The notes below the pieces were generated by a model that did no database searches, had not been told where the DNA came from, and saw only the letters and a list, made by a program, of their open reading frames with translations. DNA of 64,000 nt from Micropterix aruncella (taxonomy: Eukaryota > Arthropoda > Insecta > Lepidoptera > Micropterigidae). How positions within the stretch are numbered: the stretch's first letter is position 1; each line of letters opens with the position of its first letter. The stretch covers positions 4,075,017 through 4,139,016 of the forward strand of contig OX155955.1 in the NCBI GenBank assembly GCA_944548615.1, given 5' to 3'. This document shows, one piece after another, positions 30,959-43,083 of this stretch. The translations under genes and the position numbers were made by a program.

Positions 30959-33900
30959 CTGGAACAAAAAATAAAACCGATATTATATATCTAAGATCAA
31001 TACTCAACAAAGTATGGCAACTGGGAATATGTTAAATTGTAATGTAACTGGTAAGATTAGGTTATAGATATTGACTACTTCCTCGACATGCTTCTTTGCT
31101 GCTGTGAAAACATTTAATTTTGTAGTTTTTAAAATGTTTAATTGTTATACTTTAGAGTGAGTATAAAAGTGGAATGTAAAATTAAATAATATTGTAAAAT
31201 TTCATTAAAGACTGGGGATGGCGTATTCTTTGTATTTTTCAAATTAAATCAGTTGATATGAATATAAATCAGTTGATATACTTGGTTATGTCAAAATTAA
31301 CGAAAATTACAACATACTATGTGTTGGTTTAAACATACCTAAATTATAAGGTATAAGGTATGAGCGTTGCTATTATAAAGTATGAACGTTGAGCATTCAA
31401 GCGCAGATTTATAGATATTATATAGAAGAAACAAAATATTCCAATATTTTCTATCAAGATTCTTACATAATTTCGTATATTATCACATGGTTAATAGTAA
31501 TAATAATCGAATAGAATAATTTGATAATTTCGCAAATTATCATATGTGAAAAGATTAAAAAAAATACAATCAAATCATTAAAAATAATAATAGTCAATAA
31601 ACCAATAGCCAGAATATAAAATATGTTTTTGAAAATATATTGCAATTATATTATAGTCAGTAATATAAAAAATAAAGAATAAAAACTGTCAAGAAAGTCA
31701 ATAAAACAGCGAAACAATATTTGTATTAAATACAGCTTTAATAATATGTATTCTATGTATGTATGTATGTAATAGTAGGCTGGTTAACTTTAAGCTTATC
31801 AGGATGTTTCTGAAATACAGGCTTATGTATTTAAAATAGCGTGGTGTTATTTACATTGGCAAATGCTTGGTTTATTTAGCTGGGAGTATGTCAAAGTTGA
31901 ACGCACTCGGTTGGCCGGATTCAATGCATTCAAATCAAGTGCATTCCGCCGCTTTTCGAGGCGGAAATGCACCGACTTTAGAAATGTGACAGAGTTGACT
32001 TAGCAATGTGAAGCCGATTCTTGGAACCTAGTCTAAAATGTTAGATTGCTAAATATTTCGCTCGGTTACGCGAAAACATATCCTGGATCGCATGCGATAA
32101 TAATTTAGTGTGGCAGATATTAAGACTGGAAATAGCGGCATAAAAAGTATGACATCGACATCGTGAACTTCTCGATCTGCGAACTTTGGTTTCATAATTT
32201 CATATAAAAAACATATTTCATAATTTCATTGTTATATCCAAAGAACAATTTTACTTTTCCCGTATGATCCGAAAAGCCATTGATTAAAGGAAAACCCCGA
32301 ACATCAATAAAGACGATGGTTACAAACTCTCTACTACGTGTAACCCTGTTCTCAAAATGTTCTCAATACTTATCCCCCAGCGCAAGGACGTAACACAAGA
32401 TACAGTGAGTGTTGTATGCACGGCGAATTTTCAAAATTAGCACGCGCCGAACCCGGTACCCTACCACCGGTTTAAACCGCGAAGTAACAGCAGCAGTTTG
32501 CCGCCTATCGGCACTGACAAAAATATAGGATTGATCCTTACATTACCATTTCGTTATTTCGGTTTTATACAAAATATTTCAATCGTAATTTTGTTGAATT
32601 ACAAGGAATTTTGGTAAAATTCAATTACTTGATTATAGGTATGAACATTTCCATATTGTTTATACGGAAATAACAGTATACTGCAGTTTCAAAACAATTC
32701 GTGTGTCCGTCCATAACCGTACGTATACTACTATATGCTGTCATGGTAAAAGCGAGATAACAATGTCGCTACGTGATGCAATAACATGATGTTTTTAACA
32801 TTACGACACGGTAACCACCGTCACGCCCGTTAGGCGTCATGTTAACTTATACGTATAGACCACAGTCCGATTTATATACGTAATCCTTGTTGAATCGTGC
32901 ATATTTCCGTGTATTACATTGTTGTATTTTTTTCAGAGTGTATATATCAATATACATTAATTAAAAATATATGTATCAACATTTCCCTTACGGTTATTAC
33001 GAAATAACAGAATACTGTAGTTTAAACATGATTCATGTGTTCGACTATAATCGTACGTATACTACTACATGCTGTCATGCTGGCGCGATTACAAGGTCGC
33101 TACATGTTGTAATAACGCTAAGTGTTGGATTACGTTTTAAAATTACGACACAGTAACTACCGTTACGCCAATACCGTTACGCGTTATGTTAATTCATATG
33201 TATGGATTATCCACAGTATACCACAGTCCGGGTTATATATATAATTGTTGTTGAAGCATGCGTATTTCCGTGTAATGCATCGTTATATTTTTCTCAGTGC
33301 ACAGACGATTATCGACAGCACTTCAGTCTAGCCGGGACAACGCAGGTTGCAACAACGTTTATCCGCTTTATTGTCTATTTCGAAAACAAATTTATAATTC
33401 ATCATTGCTGACGTTAGGTATTGTGAATAAAATAAACTACAATTTAATAACACATTAAGGTCAATATTTCGTTCCATTCGCACACAGAAACGCTTGAATA
33501 TACTTAATGTTGACGTGAAAACGTCTATTCGCTCTTTATAGTGGTGGCCGGACGATCTTTCTTGTATAGGAAAATACAATAAAATTTGAAATGAAACTAA
33601 GGAGATAAGACTAATGCGTGAGCAATGGTTGAGCCTAAAACTGATAGATCATAATCTGTACGTATTTTTTGGGCACGATATGGCCCGCCTGAAATGTCAT
33701 AGAGCGGGTGTAGATATATGCGCGTGATAATCAAGAATCACAAGCATTGTGTAAAATTTTAAGTTAGTATAGCGCCGAACGCGTTGAGCTAGGACGTTAA
33801 ATTTTTATGTTGTTGTTAAAGCTCGCAGAGCACATAAAGTAAGATAATGATTTAATAGTTCCCGGACTGCAAGTGAATAATGATATCATGTGTTGAACAT

Positions 33901-34904
33901 TATAAGTAATTAAAGATGTCGTCTCATAAAACTCGTAAATACGCTTGGATTTATAAAAATCGCCAACGAGAGGAAAGATTGCATAAAAAAGGATGCAATA
34001 ACCTAAAAAAAATGCAAAAGAATCGAAGGTCGTACATTATGGCCCGGACACGACTGAACTCGTCCCATTTTTGTTATTTCGGAATAATTAATGATACACA
34101 AAACTACCTAATTATAATATTCTTAAATCACACTTTTTAAAGTTTAAAAAAATATAAATATTTAAACAATATTTTAGACTATGTTTTACAAAAATAAAAC
34201 TGTATGCAGGTAGTGGGTAAATCAGTACTACTAAAACTAAAAAAAACTTTTATAAAAACATTTTTTTCTCATTTTGAAGAATGTTTGTACAGATATTTAA
34301 AACTACCCTAATTTTTTGGACTAATTTATCTACTTTATTTTGGACACACTTTTATTTTAGGGTCTTAAGTTGGGGATAATTTCAGCACGGGGGGGGGGGG
34401 TTAGGGGGTTTAGCGCACGGATGGTTTGTTTGTTATTTTTGAAAAGCTTTATTGCACACACAATATACAATGAGGTACACCTATTGCTAAGTGGCAATGT
34501 CTTCCGGCCATACCGCCAGGGTTTGTCTTCTTGCCGTAAAAGTCTTTGGCTGACACAACCGATTTTTTGTTTTATTTTGACGCTGTATTTTTGATAGAGG
34601 CGATTGGTTTGAATTGTGATTTACTTAGGAGCATAGCATCATAACAATTTACAAATTGATCATATGAGCGCATTAAATCACAAATTATAATATTGCATCA
34701 ATATTTAAAATCTATTAGTGGTAGGTTATGGTGCATGAAAACATTCTTTTCAGCATTGGTTGTAAACGATTGCGATTTTCCTCGTAAACAATTCTTGCTT
34801 TTGAAAATGGCCATGTCGACATCCAATATCGACGTCCATATCGGTATACATCCGGTGTCCAATATCGACGATCAGTGTCCAATACGTTTCAGAGATTTCG
34901 TGGT
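30959..34904. other. Upstream or intron-1 sequence with family C repeats; first SMPDL3-like exon not identified
   Basis: I searched the minus strand for a Met plus hydrophobic signal peptide followed by a phase-compatible donor and found none I would defend. The Ile/Phe-rich ORF at 31463-31645 (minus) is AT-rich noise. The region includes the family C pair (32640-33300), a G run at 34388-34401 and otherwise unique AT-rich DNA. Confidence 0.4.
32640..33300 (+). repeat. Family C, tandem duplication of about 330 bp
   Basis: Copy one (about 32640-32945) and copy two (about 32975-33300) share TACGGNNATNACGGAAATAAC-like starts, ATACTGYAGTTT, CGTACGTATACTACTA, ATGCTGTCATG, GTCGCTACRTG, ACGACACRGTAAC and ACCACAGTCCG, each ending in a TTTTCTCAG/TTTTTCAG stretch. 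They differ at perhaps one base in five, so the duplication is not recent. A third copy is inverted at 24440. Confidence 0.7.
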
Positions 34905-35420
34905 ATAAGTATTTAATAATGTTTTCCTCTGAATCGGTAACGACTTCATTTAAAATATTGTCAAATAAATTGATGATATATGAACAATAGTCTCCCAAGA
35001 CAGTAGGGTATATATACGGCTTTGTTTCGATTGTATTAAATGTAAATATAGATTATATTAACACCAAGTAAACAAAGCATAATCAATTCTGCTATTTTCC
35101 CAATGTTTATTTCGCAATTTTATTCCAAAAGAGGGGTTATATTTCGGTCTCGGTATTAGCTTTGAAATTATTAATAAACCTCTTTGAAAGGGGAAATTTT
35201 ATTCAGCAATTAATTTAACTAGAAATTCAATACGTTAAGCCTGTGTTGAATAACTTCGAAATTCATAAATTGACTAACTTGTGAAAGTCGGATTTTATTC
35301 AATGGTGCGCAGTAATATAAGTCGAAAATGAAATCTAATATTTTCACCATATGCTGTGAACAATCAGAAAATAGGAACGCTTTTGAACTGGATTAAGTAA
35401 TTTGGGAAAGATAAACAAGG
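34905..35420 (+). repeat. Family D, copy 1
   Basis: Aligned with 40180-40705: CTCTGAATCGGT, AATAGTCTCCCAAGACAGTA, TAGGGTATA, TTTCGATT, TTCCAAAAGAGG, TCTCGGTATTAGC and TTTATTCAGCAATT occur in the same order. No ORF is shared, so a non-coding dispersed repeat. Confidence 0.65.
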
Positions 35421-36412
35421 TACAGACACCAATTATATTTACAGAGGGATCAAATATCGTTGTTGTTATTGTGTAAAATTATTGTTTTACGAAAAGGGAT
35501 AATGCCTTACGTTTCATGAATGTAGGTTTTATCCTTACGGCTATTCCGAGACTTTAAGGTGCTAGTAGGGAGGAAACTCTTAGAAAACTGATTTTAATAT
35601 CAGTTTTCAAGAGCAGAGACGCTGTAAGTAGAAGCATTGATTTAATAGGCCAGTCATTTTCAACCTCGCAGGGTTACCTATGTAAATATAAAAACCGAAA
35701 CATTTCTATATTATGATATTTAAATATTGTTAACATTGACATATTTACAGCTTCGGAAGAGAAACATATTTATTATGTGTTTTGCAAAAGAGAAAAGTTT
35801 TGTGAAATCAATGGCTTTCACAAAACCTTGTGTTGATCTAATATGGAAACAGTTAGGTACAGCTTCGGGAAAAAACAGTTAAAATTAATGTGGTTTCACT
35901 ATATTTCACTATATTGTTTTTATAAAATATTTATTGAATGCTTATAGTTACATCTGTTGTAAGAGAAAACAGTCTATGGGAGGAGGAGGGGGGGGGAGGG
36001 GGTTCGTAGTATTTATTTAAACCAAAAAGGAGGTCGCAATCTAAAAAAGGTGCAAAACACTGATATAGAGTATAAGATTTTTCAACGCGTTACTACGTTT
36101 TGGCTGCTAGAATTTTACTACGAAATCCAACATGTAGATGGCATTCATAGTTCCAAACATTGATTATTTTTTTCTTTTGTTTATCAGACTAAAAGAAGGC
36201 GTTCTGAATACGCCAATACGATATCCTATCTCAAAATAAAATGATAATAAAATAACAAACGAATTTCTAAATCATAGCAATTATTGTTTTAACATAAATA
36301 TGTCAATTTTAATTTGCATTACAGGTTTATTTCATTGATAAAAATGAGGCGCTTTAATGCCAAAATAGTTTAAGAAATGGTTTTCTAATCTCTCGTATTA
36401 TTTCTGTGATGT
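35421..36412. other. No gene recognised
   Basis: AT-rich sequence with a G-rich run at 35980-36002 (GGAGGAGGAGGGGGGGGGAG). I see neither exons nor repeats shared with the rest of the window. Confidence 0.4.
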
Positions 36413-36985
36413 CATCATCATCATCATCATCATCATCATTTATTCATTCCATAAAAGCATTTCACAATACTGAGGAACATGTCAAATTTTACAATCATAA
36501 TTTACCGGATGATAAAACCGCTTTGATTAATTAGGAGGAAAAAAAATAATTGTAATCAGAGGTGATTACTTAAAAATAGTCAAATTTACAAAATAATCAA
36601 TAATCAAACAAATAATAATCAATACCATAAAAAGAAAAATTCTGAAACATGCGTAATTAAAAACAATGTCAATAAAATCTAAAACTTAGTTCGAAAGTAT
36701 AGTCATAATATGGTTATTTATAATCAAGCAATTGTGGACGCAATATCATAAAAGTCGTCCAGTTTGTAAGGCCCGCCGCACAAGCTCACACTCGCATTGG
36801 CCTGCACTGACCGCGCGCGAGTGGCGGCGTATAAAACGTATGGAATAGTACCGAACTCCGCATTTGGTCTCACGTGTCGACTCAGACACGTACATGAGCG
36901 AATACGGGCGAGACGTGCGAGTGGTCCTAGGTAACTGAGACACGGTTTTCGAGTGGCAGTGCCGCCAGTGTTTGAAAACAATAAC

Positions 36986-37102
36986 ATGGAGGAAGAATTA
37001 ATTGAAGCCGTTCGAAGCGAAAAATGTTTATACGACGTAAAACACCCAGACTACATGAAAATAAAATTAAAAGATTCTATTTGGAAACGAATCGCAAATT
37101 AA
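36986..37102 (+). pseudogene. MADF-like protein, N-terminal remnant
   Basis: The ORF MEEELIEAVRSEKCLYDVKH, then PDYMKIKLKDSIWKRIAN and a TAA, matches the first two helices of a MADF domain (L-I-x-x-V, L-Y-D, H-x-D-Y, W-x-x-I-A). It ends where the transposase remnant begins on the other strand. In PIF/Harbinger elements the MADF/Myb-like protein helps bring transposase to the ends. Confidence 0.65.
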
Positions 37103-37399
37103 AAAAATAGCAAATTTTTCTTTAGTACTAATTCTTTCATGACCACCACATCCTTGATCTTCTAAATGTGAAGCAATTAATGAATGTACTTCTTCAAATT
37201 CGTCCCTAGATAATCTAAAGTAATTCTTGAATTTTTCGTCGGAAAACTCGGAAGTTAATGTGAATTTTCCATGCGTTTTTCTTTTGAACATATAAGAGCT
37301 CTTCCAGATTTTCTTGCCAGACACTTTGTTTATTAACCGTAATCTATTTAATAATACGTTATCGTTGTCGGATTCAGAACTTAAATCTATCGCGTCCAT
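37090..37399 (-). pseudogene. PIF/Harbinger transposase, N-terminal remnant
   Basis: From ATG at 37399 the protein reads MDAIDLSSESDNDN and later FKNYFRLSRDEFEEVHSLIA and ISTKEKFAIFL, which is the region before the DDE_4-type catalytic core (F-R-x-x-x-x-x-F and the K-L-x-x-x-L/F-L helix). The catalytic core is deleted. An open frame continues upstream of the ATG to 37627 only because terminal-repeat and LINE sequence happen to be open in this frame. Confidence 0.65.
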
Positions 37400-40029
37400 C
37401 TTGCGACGCGGCGATGCGAGCCACTGATGTACGTACACGTGTGAGCAAATGCGGGTGCACCTGCTGTCGACCAATGTCAGTGCTAATCGGCGCGGTATCG
37501 TGGACGAGTGCGAGTGTGAGCTTGTGCGGCGGGCGTAAAGGGCATGTTTGACTAACTGATTTTTCAAGCAGATTTTATATGCTGCCATCTCAAGTCTTTT
37601 CGTTGATGATGGCAAAGCATTGAACAATTTAAAACTTATATATATAAAAATGTTTTTTGATATTTAGTCAAGCGTACTTTAGGCAATAACACATTGTTCT
37701 TATGTCGCGTATTATGGCTATGCCGAGTGGAGTGAAGCTCGCAATTTAAAACATTCTCTTTGGCGTATAAAAGGCACTGATATATGTACATAGACGACAT
37801 GGTAAGGATACCAGCTTTAATAAAAAAAGGGGCGCAATGTGTTTCTCTGCTTACACCAAAAATTGTCCGAACGGCTTGCTTTTGTAGCACAAAAACGCGA
37901 TGGGTATCGGTTGCATTACCCCATAGTAGTATCGCATAAGACATCTTTGAATGGAAGCAGGAGTGATACACACTGATCGCTGCACGTTCACCAGCTAGAA
38001 ATTTCACCTTTCTTATAGCATAGACTGCCGATGACAAAGTTGCACACAAATTATCGATATGTTGATTCCAGTTTAAATTTTCACTGAAGTGATCCCTAAG
38101 AATTTAGTATTTCTGACAATATTTATATTTTCTGATTCCATTTTAATCGTAATATTTTTGTAACTCTTTTTAGTAGTTGAAAATTTCATCGCTACCGTTT
38201 TTGATGGGTTTATGAAAAGTTGATTTTTTTCAAACCAAGTGTTAGCCACAAGAAGCTGCTCGTTTATTAGCTTTTCCAAGACCTGGGTGTTTTTATTTTC
38301 AAAAAAGAAGCTGGTGTCATCGGCGTATAGAAGCGTCTTTACTGGCGGCGTAATTGTCCTATCGATATCATTAATAAAAATAATAAATAGTAGTGGTCCA
38401 AGTATAGAGCCCTGAGGTACCCCGCGTGAAATTAATTTTGGCAATGACTTAACATTGTTTATTTCCACAATTTGGTATCTCCTATTTAGATATGATGTGA
38501 TCAGGCTATGAGCTCTACCGCGGATACCATACCTCTCTAGTTTATCTAGAAGAATCTGGTGATTCACACAGTCGAAGGCCTTCGATAGATCGCAAAAAAC
38601 GGCTATGGGGTTTTGAGATGTGTCAAGTGATTCTAAAATTTGCTTTACTAACTCGCTAATTGCCATAGTGGTCGACTTATGCTTTCTGAAGCCGAATTGA
38701 TTTCTTATAATAACATTAAAAGTATCTAAAAAAGTATTTATTCTATTAAATATAATTTTCTCAAAGACCTTTGAGAAACACGGCAACAAAGATATAGGGC
38801 GAAAGTTATTTATATCTGTTTTACTGCCTTTTTTAAATATCGGCAAAACCTTTGCTGTTTTCATAGCAGTGGGGAAAATGCCTTGCTTTAGGCATTTATT
38901 TAAAATCGGTAATAGGATGGGCGTAATTATTGGCGATATATCCTTAATTAATTTCATGGAGTGGCCCCATATGTCAGTAGCCGACTTGGGTTTTAATGAT
39001 TTAAAACACGCACTAAGTTCACCCTCTGTGATCGGATAGAAGTGTAATGAGGCAGGCAAACTATCCGGTAGACTCACACTTTGATTACTTTTCGCCGTGT
39101 CTATAATGATATTACATGTATTAATGAAGTGGTAATTAAAGATGTTTGTAAGTTCCTGTGGATTTGTGTATTTTATCTGATTGTGTAGTAATTCAATAGA
39201 TTCGATGTTTCTTGTAGTTTTGTTCCTACATTCTCTATTTATAATGTCCCATGTCGTCCGACTTTGGTTTTTAGAATTAAGAATTTCATTTTTAATTGAT
39301 AGTCTCTTTGCGGATATAACAGTCATCCTGTAAACTTGTTTATATTTATTGTAGTAGCATCTTAGGGAGCCGCTTTCGTAGCGATTTAGTACATCTTGTA
39401 GAAGTTGTAGTTTAGTTTGTGATATTTGAAGTCCACGTGTGATCCAAGATGGTTTCTTGCATTGTTTAGATGTACATAGGCGTTTTGGAAAACTTGACTC
39501 AAAAATAAGATTGAATTTTCTAATGAAATTTGTAAAAACATTATCAGGCCCTGAGTTTAAATCTAGTTTCACGCTTGCTACTTGCTTATAAAATATAGCC
39601 TTATTTGTATCAGTTATCTGCCGTTTCCAAACATGCCCTTTATATGACATTTTTTTAATACATAAATTCTCTAATATCTGTGCATTGTGATCAGAAAAAG
39701 TAATAACGACATTATGAATATAAGAATGGTCTGTTGAAACATTAGTGAAGATATTGTCAATGCAAGTCGCACTGCCCGTTGTTTTGTTGATTCTGGTGGG
39801 AAAATCCACCATCGTCTGCAGTCCATATGACATAAAGAGATCTTTTAGTGAGTTTGCTTGCGATGATAGCTTCAATAAATGTAATCAGCCTATATATATA
39901 TAATATAAAATACTATAGATAGCACTAATAATTGAATGTTATTATTGTCGTCGTTGGTTTAATTATTTGTTTTTTTAAATCATTTGATCCTTTATAAAAA
40001 CCGTTCTTTATCAAGGTATTATATATGGT

Positions 40030-40705
40030 CCAATAAACTGCTGTTAGTTTTGCTGTCAATGCTATCAGCGCCACCTGCATGTTGCCGGCGCAAAAGGGTT
40101 GCCAAAATATATTATGGAGTTGAGCAATTTAATACCATATAATATGCAAATACTAGACGCTTCAGAGGTTTTGAAGTATATTTTATATGCTTTTCTCTGA
40201 ATCGGTCGTTAAACAAAAATGTTAAATAAATAGATGATATCTGAAAAATAGTCTCCTAAGATAGTAGGGTATAGACAAGGCCTCGTTTCGATTTTATTAA
40301 ATAACATTTATTTATAGATGACACTCAAAACTCCTGTAAACAAAGACTATTAAATTCTGCCATTATCCACAATGTGTATTTTACAATTTTCTTCCAAAAG
40401 AGGCCTTATCTCTCAGTCTCGGTATTAGCCGCCTTGATGCTATTAAAATATCCTCGTGAAAGGTAATATTTTATTCAGCAATTCATTTATCAAGAAATTC
40501 AATACTTTTAGCCATTATTTATTACCTTCGAAATTGATGAATGGTTTAATTTATGAAATACGGGTTTTGTTCAATGGCTCGCATTAATATAATATGAAAA
40601 TGAAATGTAATATTTACACCACAATTGTGGTGAAATATCAATTATACGAGCGCTCTTGAATAGGGTCAAGTAAATTGGTAAATATACTAATCATGGTATA
40701 GGTGT
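40030..40705 (+). repeat. Family D copy 2, preceded by family R tail
   Basis: 40046-40150 contains CTATCAGCGCCACCTGCAT and AAGGGTTGCCAA, shared with 3612-3690 at the end of family R copy 1. 40180-40705 aligns with 34905-35420. The two blocks may belong to one larger element. Confidence 0.6.
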
Positions 40706-40713
40706 GTGAGAGT

Positions 40714-41210
40714 GGCCACCCTTCACTAGACTCCAATTATTCGTGAGCGAAGGGTGGTTCTCATCAATAAGTTTTCTCCGTATTAAAAGTCGTGGATATT
40801 GAAGTTGAAGTATTTATTCAGAAGGTCTGTGATCGGTCGCCAGTTTGTAACGCCTTGATTGATATTTCGCCGGTGTGTAGGTAGTGTGGGCTCGAGGTGA
40901 TCTCGTGGTTGTGTAGCCGAAGTGTGAAGTTTGAAGATCGCGGATAATATATGACTGATCGATGTATGAACGCGTACTTAGAGCGGGCGACGGCCGCTGA
41001 GAGTTGATGTTCGCGTGTGGCTGACTGGCCAGAGGATGATGATGATGTGTAACCGCGGTAACTGTCCACTAGGGGAATGATAAAATATGTGTCGAATGTA
41101 CTGCTATTTATATGGAATGTAATGAAGCAATATCCACCGGTGGGGGAGAATAACTGTGTCAATTCCAATCGATCAGAAGAAATGGCATTAGTCATAGGTT
41201 GACTGTGCAT
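40714..41210 (+). repeat. LTR-like repeat related to the solo LTRs
   Basis: It begins TGTGAGAGTGGCCACCCTTC and CACTAGACTCCAATTATTCG, mirroring the starts of the three solo LTRs, and has TATTTATATGG at 41104 in the place of their TATA box. The interior is diverged and I cannot find the right end or a target-site duplication, so it may be a sister family. The 130-codon ORF on minus is unsupported. Confidence 0.5.
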
Positions 41211-42502
41211 AAAATGCCAAATTTAGTTGGAATTCAATTGCAGTTGCCTCGTGTATATTTGAGCGTATTTGCGGTTTCGATTCTATAGAAATTACTTTTT
41301 TTTGTGGGTATGTTGGACTGAGTCTCCAACAGGTGCTGATAATATGTTCAGAGGTATACAATTTCAATGTTATCTATATATTTTTTTAATGTTTTACGAA
41401 AAAGGATGCCAACTTAGCTTTTAGCTTTTATGTATGTATGTTTTATCCTTGCAGCTGAGATGCCAGAAAACCAAAAAGTGGTTTTTAAAATATGCGTTCA
41501 TTGGTTTGTGGTACCTATATGTGGTTCTTTGGGTGTGTATTTGTGTTTTTGAAATTATCGTTTAAGCCACAAAATTAAGAGCAGCTGCAATAGCAGCTAA
41601 TATCTAAAAACCTTGAAAACGAATTCAATGATTTTGATCAAAATTTATTTAAATAGTTGACACGTGACTATTTATTTCATATTAGAAGTCGACTAAAAAA
41701 GTCGATTGCATTTCGACTTGAACAAACTTTACTACCCTATTTTAAAACCGAAGATAATCCTATTTGGAAACCTGTCATTTTGTATGAGCGTTAAAGATCA
41801 TATTTGGAAAGCAATATAATTAATATTTCTCTCTACTGATGTTTAAACATGACATTTTAATATTGAAAATAGAGTTTACAACCATAAATTTCGAGAAAAT
41901 GCGGAATTTTAAATTGAAGTTACAAAAATTAGTCTTTGAGTTTCGAATAACATACAGTTTTGCGGAAATATAAACGACACAAAATATAAACAAAATGGCT
42001 GGTTGTTTGAAATTATGAAATTGGGATGTCGAGTTACAAAATGCGACGTACCGTTACTAATATGTACGCGCCATTTTTAATTGGACTGTTATCGGAGATT
42101 GTGATTTTTAAAAATCTTCTTTGGAAAAATCTATAATATGGTTTACAATGATGGCATAAATTAAAGCGTAGAATCGAACATATACGTAATCATTCTTAGC
42201 CCACAGTCTGTTCATGAGTTATACTTGTATTAGAGTTTATTACTTAGCACACTATTTTTTTACAATTTCTTTTGAAATAATTGGCATTGTAATTTAGAAT
42301 ATTTAAAGAAAAACAATGAATAATGTTAGTTAGTTTCGCAACGATAATAAAAGGATAGGATTAATGGGATAACATTTTATTGAAGACGATTCCGCAAATA
42401 TGCCAACCGTGTTATTAACCTTAGAAACGAGTTATTTTAAAGGGTGGCCTTCATCCGATGTCACGAATTTGAATATATTGATGTATTGATGTTGTGAGTT
42501 TA
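41211..42502. other. No gene recognised
   Basis: AT-rich DNA without repeats shared in the window and without ORFs above 60 codons. Confidence 0.4.
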
Positions 42503-42716
42503 GGGTAAAAGTGGGATAGTTGCCCCAGGAGCTGTCGTCGAACTTTATTTTTACACCGGCGATAATTGCAATTTTCAGGGTTGCCGCTCAAAAACTAGAG
42601 GGCCAGGGGGTTGTACTTTGCTTACAGGTATTGGCTACGACCGTATCCTGTTTGCAAGTCCTAATTTAAACGTATGGAGCGTCTATCCTCCTGGGGCAAT
42701 TATCCCACTTTTACCC
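42503..42716. mobile_element. MITE with TA duplication, 214 bp
   Basis: Inverted ends GGGTAAAAGTGGGATAGTTG and, on the right in reverse, GGGTAAAAGTGGGATAATTG, continuing to CCCCAGGAG (about 29 bp). TA flanks each end, as for Tc1/mariner elements. No ORF inside. Confidence 0.85.
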
Positions 42717-43083
42717 TATTATGGCTAAACTTGGATAATAGTTTCTAGATGCCGATGGATTGCATTGCGTTGCGATTTTTTGACCAGGCCCTTAGCAAAG
42801 GCCATGACAAACGATGACATCTTCTTTTTTATTACAGGTGGCCAATGAAATATTTCGGTTTGAGGAAAGAGACATTGGAAAGAAAGTTTAGGAAAAATGT
42901 ATTTTACTAAGCTGGCATAATAGGCTTAACCACCTACCTAAAGTATTTTATAATTTTGTTAGCTATCTGGTAAATCAAATTAAATTGTATTAATTGACAC
43001 CTATTTTATATTTTATGTATCTAATTTTATAATTACTCACAAACTTGTTTATTCCTCTGTCGATATAAATACAAATGTTTGTT

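Larger units (their letters stand above)
36770..37535 (+). mobile_element. PIF/Harbinger deletion derivative inserted in LINE ORF
   Basis: The 766-bp element has inverted ends GCCCGCCGCACAAGCTCACA at 36771 and the complement at 37515-37534, with TAA directly outside both ends (36767-36769, 37536-37538). Removing the element and one TAA restores the LINE frame through K-H-A-L-Y-K-L-D-D. It keeps the starts of two ORFs, a MADF-like one (plus) and the transposase N-terminus (minus), which converge on a central deletion. Confidence 0.88.
36724..39875 (-). pseudogene. LINE ORF2: endonuclease end plus reverse transcriptase
   Basis: The 600-codon frame 39875-38073 starts in the apurinic-like endonuclease, with the ITFSDHNAQI segment (S-D-H motif), and includes KVLPIFKKGSKTDINNFRPI, AVFCDLSKAFDCVNH (motif A), SRGVPQGSILGPLL and LLYADDTSFF (catalytic). 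A one-base loss after F-L-G-I shifts the frame to 38049-37636 (NLCATLSSAVYAIRKVKF and the H-N-T-R-H-K signature). A second slip in a TA run precedes FNALPSSTKRLEMAAYKICL. The final residues L-Y-K-L-D-D-F-Y-D-I-A-S lie on the far side of the inserted Harbinger element. Two frameshifts, the insertion and 5' truncation make it inactive, but it is otherwise well preserved. Confidence 0.85.
36413..39893 (-). mobile_element. Jockey/CR1-like LINE, long copy, with (TGA)n tail
   Basis: On the minus strand the element begins inside the endonuclease domain (39893), runs through a nearly complete reverse transcriptase and ends after the stop at 36724 with a 3' UTR and a (TGA)n tail, seen on plus as (TCA)n at 36415-36440. 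A PIF/Harbinger element (36770-37535) sits inside the last codons. It is the fullest LINE in the window. Confidence 0.82.

Noticed and set aside
31463..31645. Hydrophobic minus ORF as the signal-peptide exon of the SMPDL3-like gene
   Set aside because: Composition is that of random AT-rich DNA, it is hydrophobic over its whole length, and no donor of the needed phase with a cleavage-site-like sequence is present.
33916..34140. 74-codon plus ORF rich in basic residues
   Set aside because: No domain, AT-rich context, no homologue within the window; coding status cannot be supported.
37400..37627. N-terminal extension of the Harbinger transposase ORF
   Set aside because: This stretch is the element's terminal repeat plus the end of the LINE ORF, open by coincidence.
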